Assembly: GCF_003634755.1 (NCBI RefSeq)
Contig: NZ_RBXA01000004.1
Location: 124,001 to 188,000, forward strand
Direction: 5' to 3'
DNA length: 64,000 bases
Source of the DNA: Flavobacterium limicola
Lineage (GTDB): Bacteria; Bacteroidota; Bacteroidia; Flavobacteriales; Flavobacteriaceae
Part shown: one piece after another, positions 31,291 through 39,997 of the stretch
How positions within the stretch are numbered: position 1 is the first letter of the stretch
Layout: every line of letters starts with the position of its first letter
Translations under genes and position numbers: made by a program
Notes under the pieces: generated by a model
The model's input: only the letters and a program-made list of their open reading frames with translations
Database searches by the model: none
Told to the model about the DNA's origin: nothing

Positions 31291-32844
31291 ATGTCAGTAT
31301 ATCAATGGTTTGTTTTTTTTCTGATTGTCCAAATAATTCACTTTTTAGGAACATGGAAATTATATGAAAGTGCAGGAAGAAAACGATGGGAAGCAGCCAT
31401 TCCTGTTTATAATGCGATCGTTTTAATGAAAATTATCGGTCGCCCTACATGGTGGACGATTTTATTATTTATTCCCATTATCAATTTAATCATCTTTCCG
31501 GTTATCTGGGTAGAAACGTTACGAAGTTTTGGAAAACGATCTGGATTAGATACATTTTTAGTACTAATAACCTTGGGCTTGTATCTGTATTATATCAATT
31601 ATACACAACAATTAAATTACATTTCTGATAGAAGTTTAAGCCCACAAAACAAAGCTGCTGACACCATTAGTTCTTTACTTTTTGCTATTGTTGTAGCTAC
31701 AATCGTGCACACTTATTTTATTCAACCGTACACAATTCCAACTCCTTCATTGGAAAAATCATTATTGGTAGGGGATTTTTTATTTGTGAGCAAAATGAAC
31801 TATGGTGCGAGAGTTCCCATGACTACCGTAGCTTTACCAATGGTGCATGACTCCATTCCTTTGACAAAAAGCAAATCTTACATGACTTGGCCTCAATTAC
31901 CTTATATGAGATTACCAGGAATTCAAAATATAAAACGTACTGATATTGTAGTGTTCAACTGGCCGGTGGATACTGTTTACAGGTTTTTTGATACTTCAAA
32001 AAGACGCGCTTACAAACCTGTCGACAAGAAATCGAATTACGTAAAGAGATGTGTTGGAATTCCGGGAGATAATTTATCCATAAAAGACGGGATGGTTTAT
32101 ATCGATGGAAAACTGTTACAATTACCTGAAAGAGCTAAACCTCAATTCTCCTATAAAGTGGCCTTGGACGGAAAAACACCAATCGATTTTGAAACTCTAT
32201 TTAAAGATTTAGATGTGACGGATCCAGCCGGCTTTATGGATCAGACCAAAAGAGACACACTTTTCATGAGTGCCTTGACCGAAGCCGGAGCAGAGAGATT
32301 GAAAAACACACCTGGCATAACTGCCGTCATCCGACAAATATCAAAAGAAGTTGATAATGGAGTCTTCCCGCATATCAATAAATGGAATCGTGATAATTAT
32401 GGACCTGTTTATATTCCAGAACAAGGAAAAACAGTTGCTTTAACTATGGAAACATTGCCTTTTTACAAAGCAATCATTACGGATTATGAGAACAATGATT
32501 TAAAAACTAACGGTTCAGAGATTAGAATTAATGGTGAAATTGCCAATACGTATACTTTCAAGCAAAACTATTACTGGATGATGGGGGATAACCGTCACAA
32601 CTCCGAGGATAGCCGTTATTGGGGATTTGTTCCTCAAAACCACATTGTAGGAAAACCTATTTTTATATGGCTAAGTATCGATCCTAATGGAAAAGGAATA
32701 AATAAAATTCGTTGGGACAGAGTTTTCACAACAGTTAGCGGTGAAGGTCAGCCTCAATCTTATTTCAAATTATTTTTACTTGGATTGGTTATCTTTTTCG
32801 TAGGAGATTATTTTTGGAAAAAAAGAAAAGAGCAAAAAGTTTAA
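31291..32844 (+). CDS. lepB: Signal peptidase I, long Bacteroidetes form
   Basis: 517 residues, far longer than the 200-330 of most LepB. The first 110 residues form a membrane module with three hydrophobic helices (DUF5684-like, AAIPVYNAIVLMKIIGRPTWW). The peptidase follows: Ser153 in TPSLEKSLLVGDFLFVSK is the nucleophile, Lys252 in VKRCVGIPGDNLSIKDG the general base, and GDNRHNSEDSRYWGFV the conserved box E. Between the last two lies an insertion of about 130 residues (about 275-420) with no membrane segment. A last hydrophobic helix near 493-510 (LFLLGLVIFFVGDYFW) anchors the C-terminus. The enzyme cuts Sec signal peptides on the periplasmic face. Confidence 0.92.
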   Translation: MSVYQWFVFFLIVQIIHFLGTWKLYESAGRKRWEAAIPVYNAIVLMKIIGRPTWWTILLFIPIINLIIFPVIWVETLRSFGKRSGLDTFLVLITLGLYLYYINYTQQLNYISDRSLSPQNKAADTISSLLFAIVVATIVHTYFIQPYTIPTPSLEKSLLVGDFLFVSKMNYGARVPMTTVALPMVHDSIPLTKSKSYMTWPQLPYMRLPGIQNIKRTDIVVFNWPVDTVYRFFDTSKRRAYKPVDKKSNYVKRCVGIPGDNLSIKDGMVYIDGKLLQLPERAKPQFSYKVALDGKTPIDFETLFKDLDVTDPAGFMDQTKRDTLFMSALTEAGAERLKNTPGITAVIRQISKEVDNGVFPHINKWNRDNYGPVYIPEQGKTVALTMETLPFYKAIITDYENNDLKTNGSEIRINGEIANTYTFKQNYYWMMGDNRHNSEDSRYWGFVPQNHIVGKPIFIWLSIDPNGKGINKIRWDRVFTTVSGEGQPQSYFKLFLLGLVIFFVGDYFWKKRKEQKV

Positions 32845-32860
32845 ATAAAAAATGTTTAAA

Positions 32861-32906
32861 GTTTAAGGTTTAAAGTTTACTGAGCCTTAAACTTTAAACC
32901 TTAAAC
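32861..32906. repeat. Perfect 19-bp inverted repeat between lepB and wbqC
   Basis: Arms GTTTAAGGTTTAAAGTTTA and its exact complement with an eight-base loop. It is one of several CTTTAAAC-type simple intergenic repeats in the window (see also 38178-38200, 54608-54660, 31236-31275). It may act as a terminator-like structure or promoter-proximal hairpin. Confidence 0.6.
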
Positions 32907-32913
32907 TATCAAT

Positions 32914-33540
32914 ATGAATACCATATTACATCCCTCCTATTTTCCGTCGATAAGTCACTTTGCAGCGATTGCACAATCCGAAAGCATAACTTTTGAAGTA
33001 GAAGATAACTTTCAAAAACAGACCAATCGCAACCGAACTTATATTTATTCTCCTAACGGGATTCAGCTATTGAATATCCCTGTAAAACATTCGAAAGAAA
33101 GCCATCAAAAAACAAAAGACATCAAAATTGAAACTGATTTTGACTGGCAAAAGCAACATTTCAAATCTCTTGAAGCTGCATACAGAAGCTCCCCCTTTTT
33201 TGAATTCTTTGAAGATGATATCCGAATAATTTTCGAAAAAAAATATGATTTTTTATTGGATTTAAATTTTGAAACTTTAGCTATTGTGACTAAATGTTTT
33301 AGGATGAAATTAGAATTTGATACCACATCAGAATACTTTCATGACGTAGATATAATTAAAACGATGGACTTCAGGTATTTGATAAATGGAAAAAAAGATC
33401 CATCCATTTTTGAAAGCTACAAACAGGTTTTTGATGACAAATATGGCTTTATAAACAATCTGAGTGTTTTAGATTTATTATTTAACGAAGGGAAATATGC
33501 TATGGATTACTTAAAAAAACAAACTTTAATTATAAAGTAA
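32914..33540 (+). CDS. WbqC-family protein
   Basis: 208 residues. HPSYFPSISHFAAIAQSESITFEVEDNFQKQTNRNRTYIYSPNGIQLLNIPVKHSK is the WbqC signature (HP.Y.P...F......D....... .NR..I.). The fold is soluble and cytoplasmic. WbqC was found in an O-antigen cluster and the family is thought to be tied to sugar or aminoacyl modification, but no activity is proven. It closes the parA-to-wbqC block and converges on the minus-strand gene at 33555 with 14 bases between. Confidence 0.88.
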   Translation: MNTILHPSYFPSISHFAAIAQSESITFEVEDNFQKQTNRNRTYIYSPNGIQLLNIPVKHSKESHQKTKDIKIETDFDWQKQHFKSLEAAYRSSPFFEFFEDDIRIIFEKKYDFLLDLNFETLAIVTKCFRMKLEFDTTSEYFHDVDIIKTMDFRYLINGKKDPSIFESYKQVFDDKYGFINNLSVLDLLFNEGKYAMDYLKKQTLIIK

Positions 33541-33554
33541 TTTTCATAGTCTAC

Positions 33555-34601
33555 TTATTCGTAAGACAATCTTGCCATAATGGGAAAATGATCTGAGTTA
33601 ATAAATTTCGGGAAATTTTCAAATTTCTTAACGGTCATTTTTTCATCAACAAAAATATAGTCAATTCTAGCAGGATAATACCTAAATTTATACGTCTCTC
33701 CAAAACCTTTTCCCGCTTCCTCGAAACTATCTTTCATCTTACCTTTTATACTTCGATAAACATACGAAAAAGCACTATTATTCATGTCTCCGCAAATAAT
33801 AGTTGGGTAAATACATTTCATTTTATGCTCTTTGAACAATTCTGCTTGTTGCTGTTGTTGCTTGAACGCTTTACTTATTCTGATGAAAAGCATTTGTGAT
33901 TTTTGCTGATTTATAGCATCAATATTCTCGTCAATCTCGTTCACATCAGGAGAAATCTTGATAGACTGCAAATGCATATTGTAAACTCTGATAATATCTT
34001 TCCCTTTTTTGATATCTGCAAATACAACATTATTGCTGGAATTAGGAAAAATTATATTTCCCTGATCGATAATTGGAAACTTAGAAAAAATTGCCTGACC
34101 GGTTCTGATTTGGTTTCCATCGGTAAAAATATACCGATGCGGATACACTTTCAAATCAATATCGGCAGAAGGAGAATACTCTTGCATGCATAAAATATCG
34201 GGGTTTTTATCATTGATGAAAGCTAAAATATCCGAAGGAACATCATCTCTGTCGATCCACCTGAATACATTCAATAACCGAACATTATAACTCATGACGG
34301 TAAAATCTTTTTCTTCTTTAGAAAATTTAGGAGACGAAAACTTGTAAAATTTATTTATAAAAGTGATTCCTATCAATAAAACCAAACCCGATACAATCAA
34401 TTGCTTTTTGAATTGGAATGCCCAATAAATAAAAAACAGCGCATTGAAAACAAAAAAAAGTGGCATAAAAAGTGTCAAAACAGACAAAAGCGGAAATGAT
34501 TTTGGCGCTAAAAAAGGCAAAACATAGGCAATAAAAGTGACAAGTGTAAGAACAATGTTCAAAAGAAACATTCCTTTATTAAACCATGAAAGATTTTTCA
34601 T
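33555..34601 (-). CDS. Membrane-anchored endonuclease/exonuclease/phosphatase family protein
   Basis: 348 residues. Three membrane helices take the first 90 residues (about 10-30, 36-62, 70-84). The EEP domain runs from about 98 to the end: VMSYNVRLL, CMQEY with the metal Glu, YNMHLQSI, GDMNNSAFSYVYRSI and finally INSDHFPIMA with the catalytic His. The family contains nucleases and lipid phosphodiesterases; a membrane-bound extracytoplasmic or cytoplasmic hydrolase is inferred, the substrate is unknown. It follows two rhomboid genes and mutL on the same strand with a 47-bp gap. Confidence 0.87.
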   Translation of the reverse strand: MKNLSWFNKGMFLLNIVLTLVTFIAYVLPFLAPKSFPLLSVLTLFMPLFFVFNALFFIYWAFQFKKQLIVSGLVLLIGITFINKFYKFSSPKFSKEEKDFTVMSYNVRLLNVFRWIDRDDVPSDILAFINDKNPDILCMQEYSPSADIDLKVYPHRYIFTDGNQIRTGQAIFSKFPIIDQGNIIFPNSSNNVVFADIKKGKDIIRVYNMHLQSIKISPDVNEIDENIDAINQQKSQMLFIRISKAFKQQQQQAELFKEHKMKCIYPTIICGDMNNSAFSYVYRSIKGKMKDSFEEAGKGFGETYKFRYYPARIDYIFVDEKMTVKKFENFPKFINSDHFPIMARLSYE

Positions 34602-34647
34602 TTACTATATTTTTATTTTGGCAAACTATTAAAAGACCTGTAGTTAT

Positions 34648-35517
34648 TTATTTACCTACTTTAAACAAGAATTCTTTTTCTTCTTTCGTCAAACTATCAT
34701 AACCCGACTGACTGATTTTATCTAAAATCTCATCGATTTGTTGTTGCGATTTATCCTTTGTAACTATTTTCGAAATATTTTTCTCTACCGGTTTTTGGTA
34801 GTTTTTATGTACTTTTTTAAATGGAGTTGATGGATTTTTCTTAAATATATTGGCAAAAAAATCTAAAACAAGAGATACTATTTTACTTAAATCTGTTCCA
34901 TTTTGAAGCAATTTAATAAAAATAAAACCAAATAAAGCACCTGCAAGATGAGAAATATGTCCGCCCATGTTCCCGGAACGCAACTGCATCAAATCCACAA
35001 TAATAATAACGGCAGTTACATGCCATAATTTCACATTTCCAATAATTAATAATCGAAGATTCATCAAAGGATAATACGTAGTAGTGGCGACTAAAATAGC
35101 CATAATCGCAGCAGAGGCGCCTACAATTGGAGCATTTATATTTAAAAGATAGAACACCAGAATATAACTAATTCCAGCAAAAATGGCACTCAACACATAC
35201 AAGCCTAGCAATTGCTTAGACGTAAAATACGTCATAAATAATCTACCCGAGAAATTCAAAATAATCATATTAAAAACGATATGCATGATTCCACTGTGAA
35301 AAAAAGCATACGAAAGCAACGACCAAGGTTTCCAAAGCAAATGTGCCGGATTAGAAGACAAACTCACATAATGCATATAATCGATATCGACACCCAATAA
35401 AGATAATAGAGTAAAAAACAACCACGGAAGAACAAACAAAGCCACATTCCAAAAGATTAGCTGAGTCACTATTCCTCCCATTTTGTATTGTAATTTCAGG
35501 TCGTCAATAATATTCAT
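34648..35517 (-). CDS. Rhomboid-family intramembrane serine protease
   Basis: 289 residues. Six membrane helices span about 20-205. The nucleophile is Ser135 in VGASAAIM (the usual GxSG is GASA here), and His190 in GGHISHLAGALFG is the partner. HSGIMHIVFNMIIL gives the TM2 His/Asn of the oxyanion hole. After the membrane part about 85 basic residues follow (KKNPSTPFKKVHKNYQK) with a short helix IDEILDKISQSGYDSLTKEEKEFLFKVG, a tail found in Bacteroidetes rhomboids. Rhomboids cut transmembrane segments. The second rhomboid gene lies 61 bases upstream. Confidence 0.9.
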   Translation of the reverse strand: MNIIDDLKLQYKMGGIVTQLIFWNVALFVLPWLFFTLLSLLGVDIDYMHYVSLSSNPAHLLWKPWSLLSYAFFHSGIMHIVFNMIILNFSGRLFMTYFTSKQLLGLYVLSAIFAGISYILVFYLLNINAPIVGASAAIMAILVATTTYYPLMNLRLLIIGNVKLWHVTAVIIIVDLMQLRSGNMGGHISHLAGALFGFIFIKLLQNGTDLSKIVSLVLDFFANIFKKNPSTPFKKVHKNYQKPVEKNISKIVTKDKSQQQIDEILDKISQSGYDSLTKEEKEFLFKVGK

Positions 35518-35578
35518 AATTTAAATTGGGATTTAAGAGCTGATATTTAGGTCGTAGTACTTTAAAAGTGGTTAGATT

Positions 35579-36325
35579 TTAATTCCAACGATTTTGATTA
35601 AACTGGTTTTTCTTCCAATACCACATAATAATAAAACCGAAGAAAGCACCGCCAACGTGCGCAAAATGGGCAATTCCACCACCACCAAAAATTGATTTTC
35701 CAGAAATTCCTAAATACAAATCGACTAAGACTAAGCCAGGAACAAAGTACTTAGCCTTTATTGGAACAGGAATAAACATTAAAGCCAATTCAGCATTAGG
35801 AAACATAAAAGCAAACGCTACAATAATACCATAAATTGCCCCCGACGCACCAACAGCAGTTCCCATAAATGCACTTGTAAAATTTTGAAAATCTGAAGTT
35901 GACAAAATCTCCTGCCATCTTGTATCGATTTTACCCTCATTTAAAAGTTGTAAAATCTCCTGTTTTTCAAATCCATTGCCAATAAGTGTATTCAAGCTAT
36001 CTTGAAAATAGTAATAATTAACTCCGGTATGCAACAAGGCAGCTCCTAATCCACACGAAATGTAGAAAAACAAAAACTTCTTGCTTCCCCACATTTGCTC
36101 TAAAGCAGATCCAAAAGAATACAAGGCAAACATATTGAAAAAAATATGCATGAAACCACCATGCATAAACATATGCGTCAGCGGTTGCCAAAGTTGAAAA
36201 TCTGAATTTTCCGGGAAATACAATGCCAGTATTTTATAGGCAACATCACCTATTACCAGAGTTCCTACAAAAAACAATACGTTGATTATAATTAATTGTT
36301 TTACGGTTTCAGTTACGTTTCTCAT
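35579..36325 (-). CDS. Rhomboid-family intramembrane serine protease
   Basis: 248 residues. The fold has six helices with a soluble insertion of about 50 residues between TM3 and TM4 (105-155, QDSLNTLIGNGFEKQEIL...). The catalytic dyad is Ser161 in VGASGAIYG and His223 in FAHVGGAFFG; the TM2 block is HGGFMHIFFNMFALYSFG. The start codon overlaps the mutL stop by four bases (ATGA), so it is translated together with mutL. The protein keeps the full GxSG, unlike its neighbour. Confidence 0.92.
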   Translation of the reverse strand: MRNVTETVKQLIIINVLFFVGTLVIGDVAYKILALYFPENSDFQLWQPLTHMFMHGGFMHIFFNMFALYSFGSALEQMWGSKKFLFFYISCGLGAALLHTGVNYYYFQDSLNTLIGNGFEKQEILQLLNEGKIDTRWQEILSTSDFQNFTSAFMGTAVGASGAIYGIIVAFAFMFPNAELALMFIPVPIKAKYFVPGLVLVDLYLGISGKSIFGGGGIAHFAHVGGAFFGFIIMWYWKKNQFNQNRWN

Positions 36326-38163
36326 ATTGCAAATTTTTTATCTAAGTCTTCCACACGCATGGTGATGAAAGTGGGTTTATGAAATGGGGAAACATTTGGG
36401 TCTTTACAGGCAAAAAGTCCGTTTACCAAATTTTCCTGTTCTTTTTCTGAAAGGTGAGTTCCAGTTTTCACGGCCAAACTTTTGGCCATGGATTTAGCAA
36501 TAGTATCATTCTGGCTGAAACTACTTTCGGGAATTCCGTCTTGCAAATCACTTAATAATTGTTCTAAAACCAATGGAACTTCACTTTCCGTGACATTTAC
36601 AGGTATTCCAGAAATAACGATATGATCAATATTATTTTCTTCAAAAACAAATCCAGTGTTCATCAACGAAAGTTGCAACTCACCAATAAGTTCCATTTCG
36701 CTTGACGAATAAAACAAGTTCAAAGGAAATAACAATTGCTGACTTGAAGCCTGATGAACGGTCATATTAATCAAAAACTGTTCGTACAAAACGCGTTGGT
36801 GCGCCCGTTGCTGATCCACAATTACCATTCCTGATTTTATCGAAGAAACAATGTATTTCTTATGAATTTGATATGTTTTATGAACAGAATGCTCTACTTC
36901 TTCATCATTAAACAAAGACGAAGTTACCTCTTCATTCTCAAAAGTCATCTGTCCTATTTCATCCGTATCTTGTTTTAAACCAACATAAAGACTTTCCCAA
37001 TTAGCCGTTGGTTCCGGTTTTCTATAACTGGAAAATTGTTTGCTTGGTTTTTCTTCAGAGAAAGGATTGAAGTTACCATCAACTTGAATTGTTGGTGTTT
37101 CTCCGGTTAAATCTTTGTAGTGATACGGCGTATCTAAATTAGAATCGCGATCAAAATCCAAAACTGGAGCCACATTAAACTGACCCAAACTATGTTTTAT
37201 AGAAGCTCTTAAAATAGCATACAATGCATGCTCGTCATCAAACTTGATCTCCGTTTTAGTGGGATGAATGTTAATATCAATGGTATTTGGCGGCACCGTT
37301 AAATATAAAAAATAACTGGGCTGAGCACCGTCTTTCAAGATTCCATCATAGGCGGCCATAACAGCATGATGCAAATAACCGCTTTTTATAAATCGGTCAT
37401 TGACAAAGAAAAACTGTTCACCACGATTCTTTTTGGCAAATTCAGGTTTGCTGACAAATCCTTGAATGGCCACTATTTCTGTTTCTTCCTCAACGGGTAT
37501 TAATTTTTCATTGGTTTTACCCGAAAAAACATTGACAATTCGTTGTCGCAAAGTAAAAGGCGGCAAATTGAACATTTCACTACCATTATGATAAAACGTA
37601 AAATGTATTTTTGGGTGAGCCAAAGCCACACGCTGAAACTCATCAATCACATGACGGTATTCCACAGTATCTGATTTGAGGAAATTGCGTCGCGCCGGAA
37701 TATTAAAAAATAAATTTTTAACGGCAAAAGAAGTTCCTTTTGGCAAAACAGCAACATCTTGGGACACGAACTTACTACCCTCAATAATAATATGTGTTCC
37801 CAACTCCTCTTGCTCTTGCTTGGTTTTCATTTCTACGTGCGCAATCGCGGCAATAGACGCCAAAGCTTCTCCTCGGAAACCTTTTGTATCTAAAGAAAAT
37901 AAATCTTCTGCCTGACGAATTTTAGAAGTGGCATGACGCTCAAAACACAAACGAGCATCGGTTACACTCATTCCCAAACCATTATCAATTACTTGCACCA
38001 ATGCTTTTCCTGCATCTTTAATAATTAACTTGATATCTGTAGCCCTGGCATCCACTGCATTTTCAAGCAGTTCTTTAACAACTGAAGCTGGTCTTTGAAC
38101 GACTTCTCCAGCAGCAATTTGATTGGCAACATGATCAGGAAGTAATTGAATTATACTCGACAT
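36322..38163 (-). CDS. mutL: DNA mismatch repair protein MutL
   Basis: 613 residues. The GHKL ATPase is complete: ELLENAVDARATDI with the catalytic Glu and Asn, VIDNGLGM, TKGFRGEALASIAAI and the later GTSFAVKNLFFNIPARRNFL. The linker lies at about 335-420. In the C-terminal dimer domain the endonuclease box that reads DQHA(X)2E(X)4E in nicking MutL proteins is here DQQRAHQRVLYE from Asp450, and the C-terminal metal block CPHGRP is SPFHKPTF. MutL couples MutS mismatch recognition to strand removal. Its gene starts the operon mutL-rhomboid-rhomboid-EEP. Confidence 0.95.
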   Translation of the reverse strand: MSSIIQLLPDHVANQIAAGEVVQRPASVVKELLENAVDARATDIKLIIKDAGKALVQVIDNGLGMSVTDARLCFERHATSKIRQAEDLFSLDTKGFRGEALASIAAIAHVEMKTKQEQEELGTHIIIEGSKFVSQDVAVLPKGTSFAVKNLFFNIPARRNFLKSDTVEYRHVIDEFQRVALAHPKIHFTFYHNGSEMFNLPPFTLRQRIVNVFSGKTNEKLIPVEEETEIVAIQGFVSKPEFAKKNRGEQFFFVNDRFIKSGYLHHAVMAAYDGILKDGAQPSYFLYLTVPPNTIDINIHPTKTEIKFDDEHALYAILRASIKHSLGQFNVAPVLDFDRDSNLDTPYHYKDLTGETPTIQVDGNFNPFSEEKPSKQFSSYRKPEPTANWESLYVGLKQDTDEIGQMTFENEEVTSSLFNDEEVEHSVHKTYQIHKKYIVSSIKSGMVIVDQQRAHQRVLYEQFLINMTVHQASSQQLLFPLNLFYSSSEMELIGELQLSLMNTGFVFEENNIDHIVISGIPVNVTESEVPLVLEQLLSDLQDGIPESSFSQNDTIAKSMAKSLAVKTGTHLSEKEQENLVNGLFACKDPNVSPFHKPTFITMRVEDLDKKFAI

Positions 38164-38270
38164 TAAAAAATTTATTTGATGTTTAAGGTTTAAAGTCTAT
38201 AAAACCAAGAAATACAAATTTAATGAATTTCTATTGGGAATGGTAGCTTATTTAATCATAAAAAAAACAA

Positions 38271-38305
38271 AAAACCTATACTATTTACGAGACAGTATAG
38301 GTTTT
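38271..38305 (-). terminator. Terminator after ribH
   Basis: Perfect 12-bp stem AAAACCTATACT/AGTATAGGTTTT with an eleven-base loop, preceded by an A-rich run that is a T run on the minus strand. Confidence 0.85.
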
Positions 38306-38326
38306 TAAATTATTTATTTTAAATTT

Positions 38327-38899
38327 TTATTCTTCTAATTCCAAAGGCAAATTTTCAATTTGTAATGCACCGGAAGACAACAATTGTTGGTTATTAAATT
38401 GATGACTAAGAGAAGCCTGCTGACGAATATAAGCCATCTTTATGGCAGCAATTGCAGCTTCAGTTCCTTTATTTCCGTGAATTCCTCCACTTCTATCAAT
38501 AGATTGCTGCATTGTGTTATCCGTTAGAACACAAAAAATAACCGGAATATCCGTTTGAACATTCAAGTCTTTAATACCTTGCGTTACACCTTCGCATACA
38601 AAATCAAAATGTTTGGTTTGCCCTTGAATGACACATCCAATAGCGATTACAGCATCAACATTTTGAGTTTGCAACATTTTTTTGGATCCATAAATAAGTT
38701 CAAAGCTTCCAGGAACATTCCAACGTAAAATATTTTCAGCTGGAACTTCGTTCTCTAATAGTGTTTTGAATGCACCATCAAAAAGTCCTTCAGTAATTGT
38801 CTCATTCCATTCAGCAACAACAATTCCAAAACGAAAATTTTTCGCATCTGGAACAGCGTTTTTGTCGTACTCGGATAAATTTTTATTTTCGGTAGCCAT
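38327..38899 (-). CDS. ribH: 6,7-dimethyl-8-ribityllumazine synthase
   Basis: 190 residues; the usual enzyme has about 155. The extra parts are about 20 residues at the N-terminus and 25 after the last conserved helix (QQASLSHQFNNQQLLSSG...). The core is normal: IVVAEWNETITEGL, WNVPGSFELIYGSKKM, AIGCVIQGQTKHFDFVCEGVTQGI with the catalytic His, VIFCVLTDNTMQQSIDRSGGIHGNKGTEAA. It condenses 3,4-dihydroxybutanone phosphate with the pyrimidine to lumazine, the penultimate step of riboflavin synthesis. The TPR membrane gene is 92 bases upstream on the same strand. Confidence 0.94.
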   Translation of the reverse strand: MATENKNLSEYDKNAVPDAKNFRFGIVVAEWNETITEGLFDGAFKTLLENEVPAENILRWNVPGSFELIYGSKKMLQTQNVDAVIAIGCVIQGQTKHFDFVCEGVTQGIKDLNVQTDIPVIFCVLTDNTMQQSIDRSGGIHGNKGTEAAIAAIKMAYIRQQASLSHQFNNQQLLSSGALQIENLPLELEE

Positions 38900-38991
38900 T
38901 TGATTTTAAAGTTTTCATTTCAGACATTAAAGGTAGAATTTTCAAATCAAAAATCTACAATCTTAAATCAGTAATCTTAAATCATTTTTTA

Positions 38992-39765
38992 CTATTGCGC
39001 TAATCCTATCAAAACGTCAACTGAAGCAGCTTCTGGAGTTCCTTCATAATTTTCTTTAATATCTGTAAAATATTTCAATGCATCCGCTTTATTTCCAAGA
39101 GCCAAAGCCGTTTTTCCAGCTTTCAATAAGAAACGTGGCGTTGTGAAATCATTTTTATTTGATTCAGCAGCTTTTACGTAATTCTCTAAAGCTTCTTTCG
39201 GCTGATTTTTTTGAGAATAAGCATCTCCAATTGCTCCTTTTGCTAAAGCGCCTAAAACAATATCATCTGATTTAAATTTGCTTAAGTAATCAATAGCTTC
39301 AGTATATTTTCCTGTGTTCAAATACGCAATACCCGCATAATAGTTTGCTAAATTCCCTGCATCAGTTCCAGAATATTCATCAGCAATTTTTAAGAATCCA
39401 AATTTTCCTTCTGAACCATTCAAAGACAACTTATATAATGAGTCACTTGCAATACCATCAGTTGCTTTTTGAAAATTTTGTTGTGAAACAAACATTTCAT
39501 TTGCTGCTTCATCTTGTTGTGGAGCTGCAATAAATCTTTGGTATGCTAAATATCCAATCGTAAAGATGGCGGCAGCGGCAACTAACCCAATAATGATTTT
39601 TTGATTTTTGGCAACCCAATCCTCTGTTATTGTAGCGGTTTCATCTAATTTTGAAAACACTTCTGCTGTTGTGCTATCCTTATCATCTACAATTACCGTT
39701 TCAACTCCGTCTTTTACTTCTTTTTCTTTTGGTGCTTTATATCCTCTTTTATTGTAAGTAGCCAT
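38992..39765 (-). CDS. TPR protein with N-terminal membrane anchor (YfgM-like)
   Basis: 257 residues. A charged cytoplasmic head of about 58 residues (KRGYKAPKEKEV) is followed by one membrane helix (IIIGLVAAAAIFTIGYLAYQ, about 62-81) and an extracytoplasmic part with three to four tetratricopeptide-like repeats: NLANYYAGIAYLNTGKYTEAIDYLSKF, GALAKGAIGDAYSQKNQPKEALENYVKA, RFLLKAGKTALALGNKADALKYFTDI. This architecture resembles YfgM, a helper of periplasmic chaperones, but no closer function can be named. It is upstream of ribH and probably transcribed with it. Confidence 0.82.
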   Translation of the reverse strand: MATYNKRGYKAPKEKEVKDGVETVIVDDKDSTTAEVFSKLDETATITEDWVAKNQKIIIGLVAAAAIFTIGYLAYQRFIAAPQQDEAANEMFVSQQNFQKATDGIASDSLYKLSLNGSEGKFGFLKIADEYSGTDAGNLANYYAGIAYLNTGKYTEAIDYLSKFKSDDIVLGALAKGAIGDAYSQKNQPKEALENYVKAAESNKNDFTTPRFLLKAGKTALALGNKADALKYFTDIKENYEGTPEAASVDVLIGLAQ

Positions 39766-39997
39766 TTATTTTTAATTTAGTGAGTCGCAAAAATAAAATT
39801 TTTATTCAAACCCACACAAAAAATATGCTTTTATATTCAAAAAAAATATCATTGGGTATTCTTTCTTTCCAAAGGCAAAATAATCAACATAGAAAAAATG
39901 GAAAAGTCATTTTTATCGATATTTTTCAATAATTTGCACCCACTTTGAAAAACCTGTTCAAAAACAGCAAAGTTCTCAATACCAGCAAGCCTTACCC

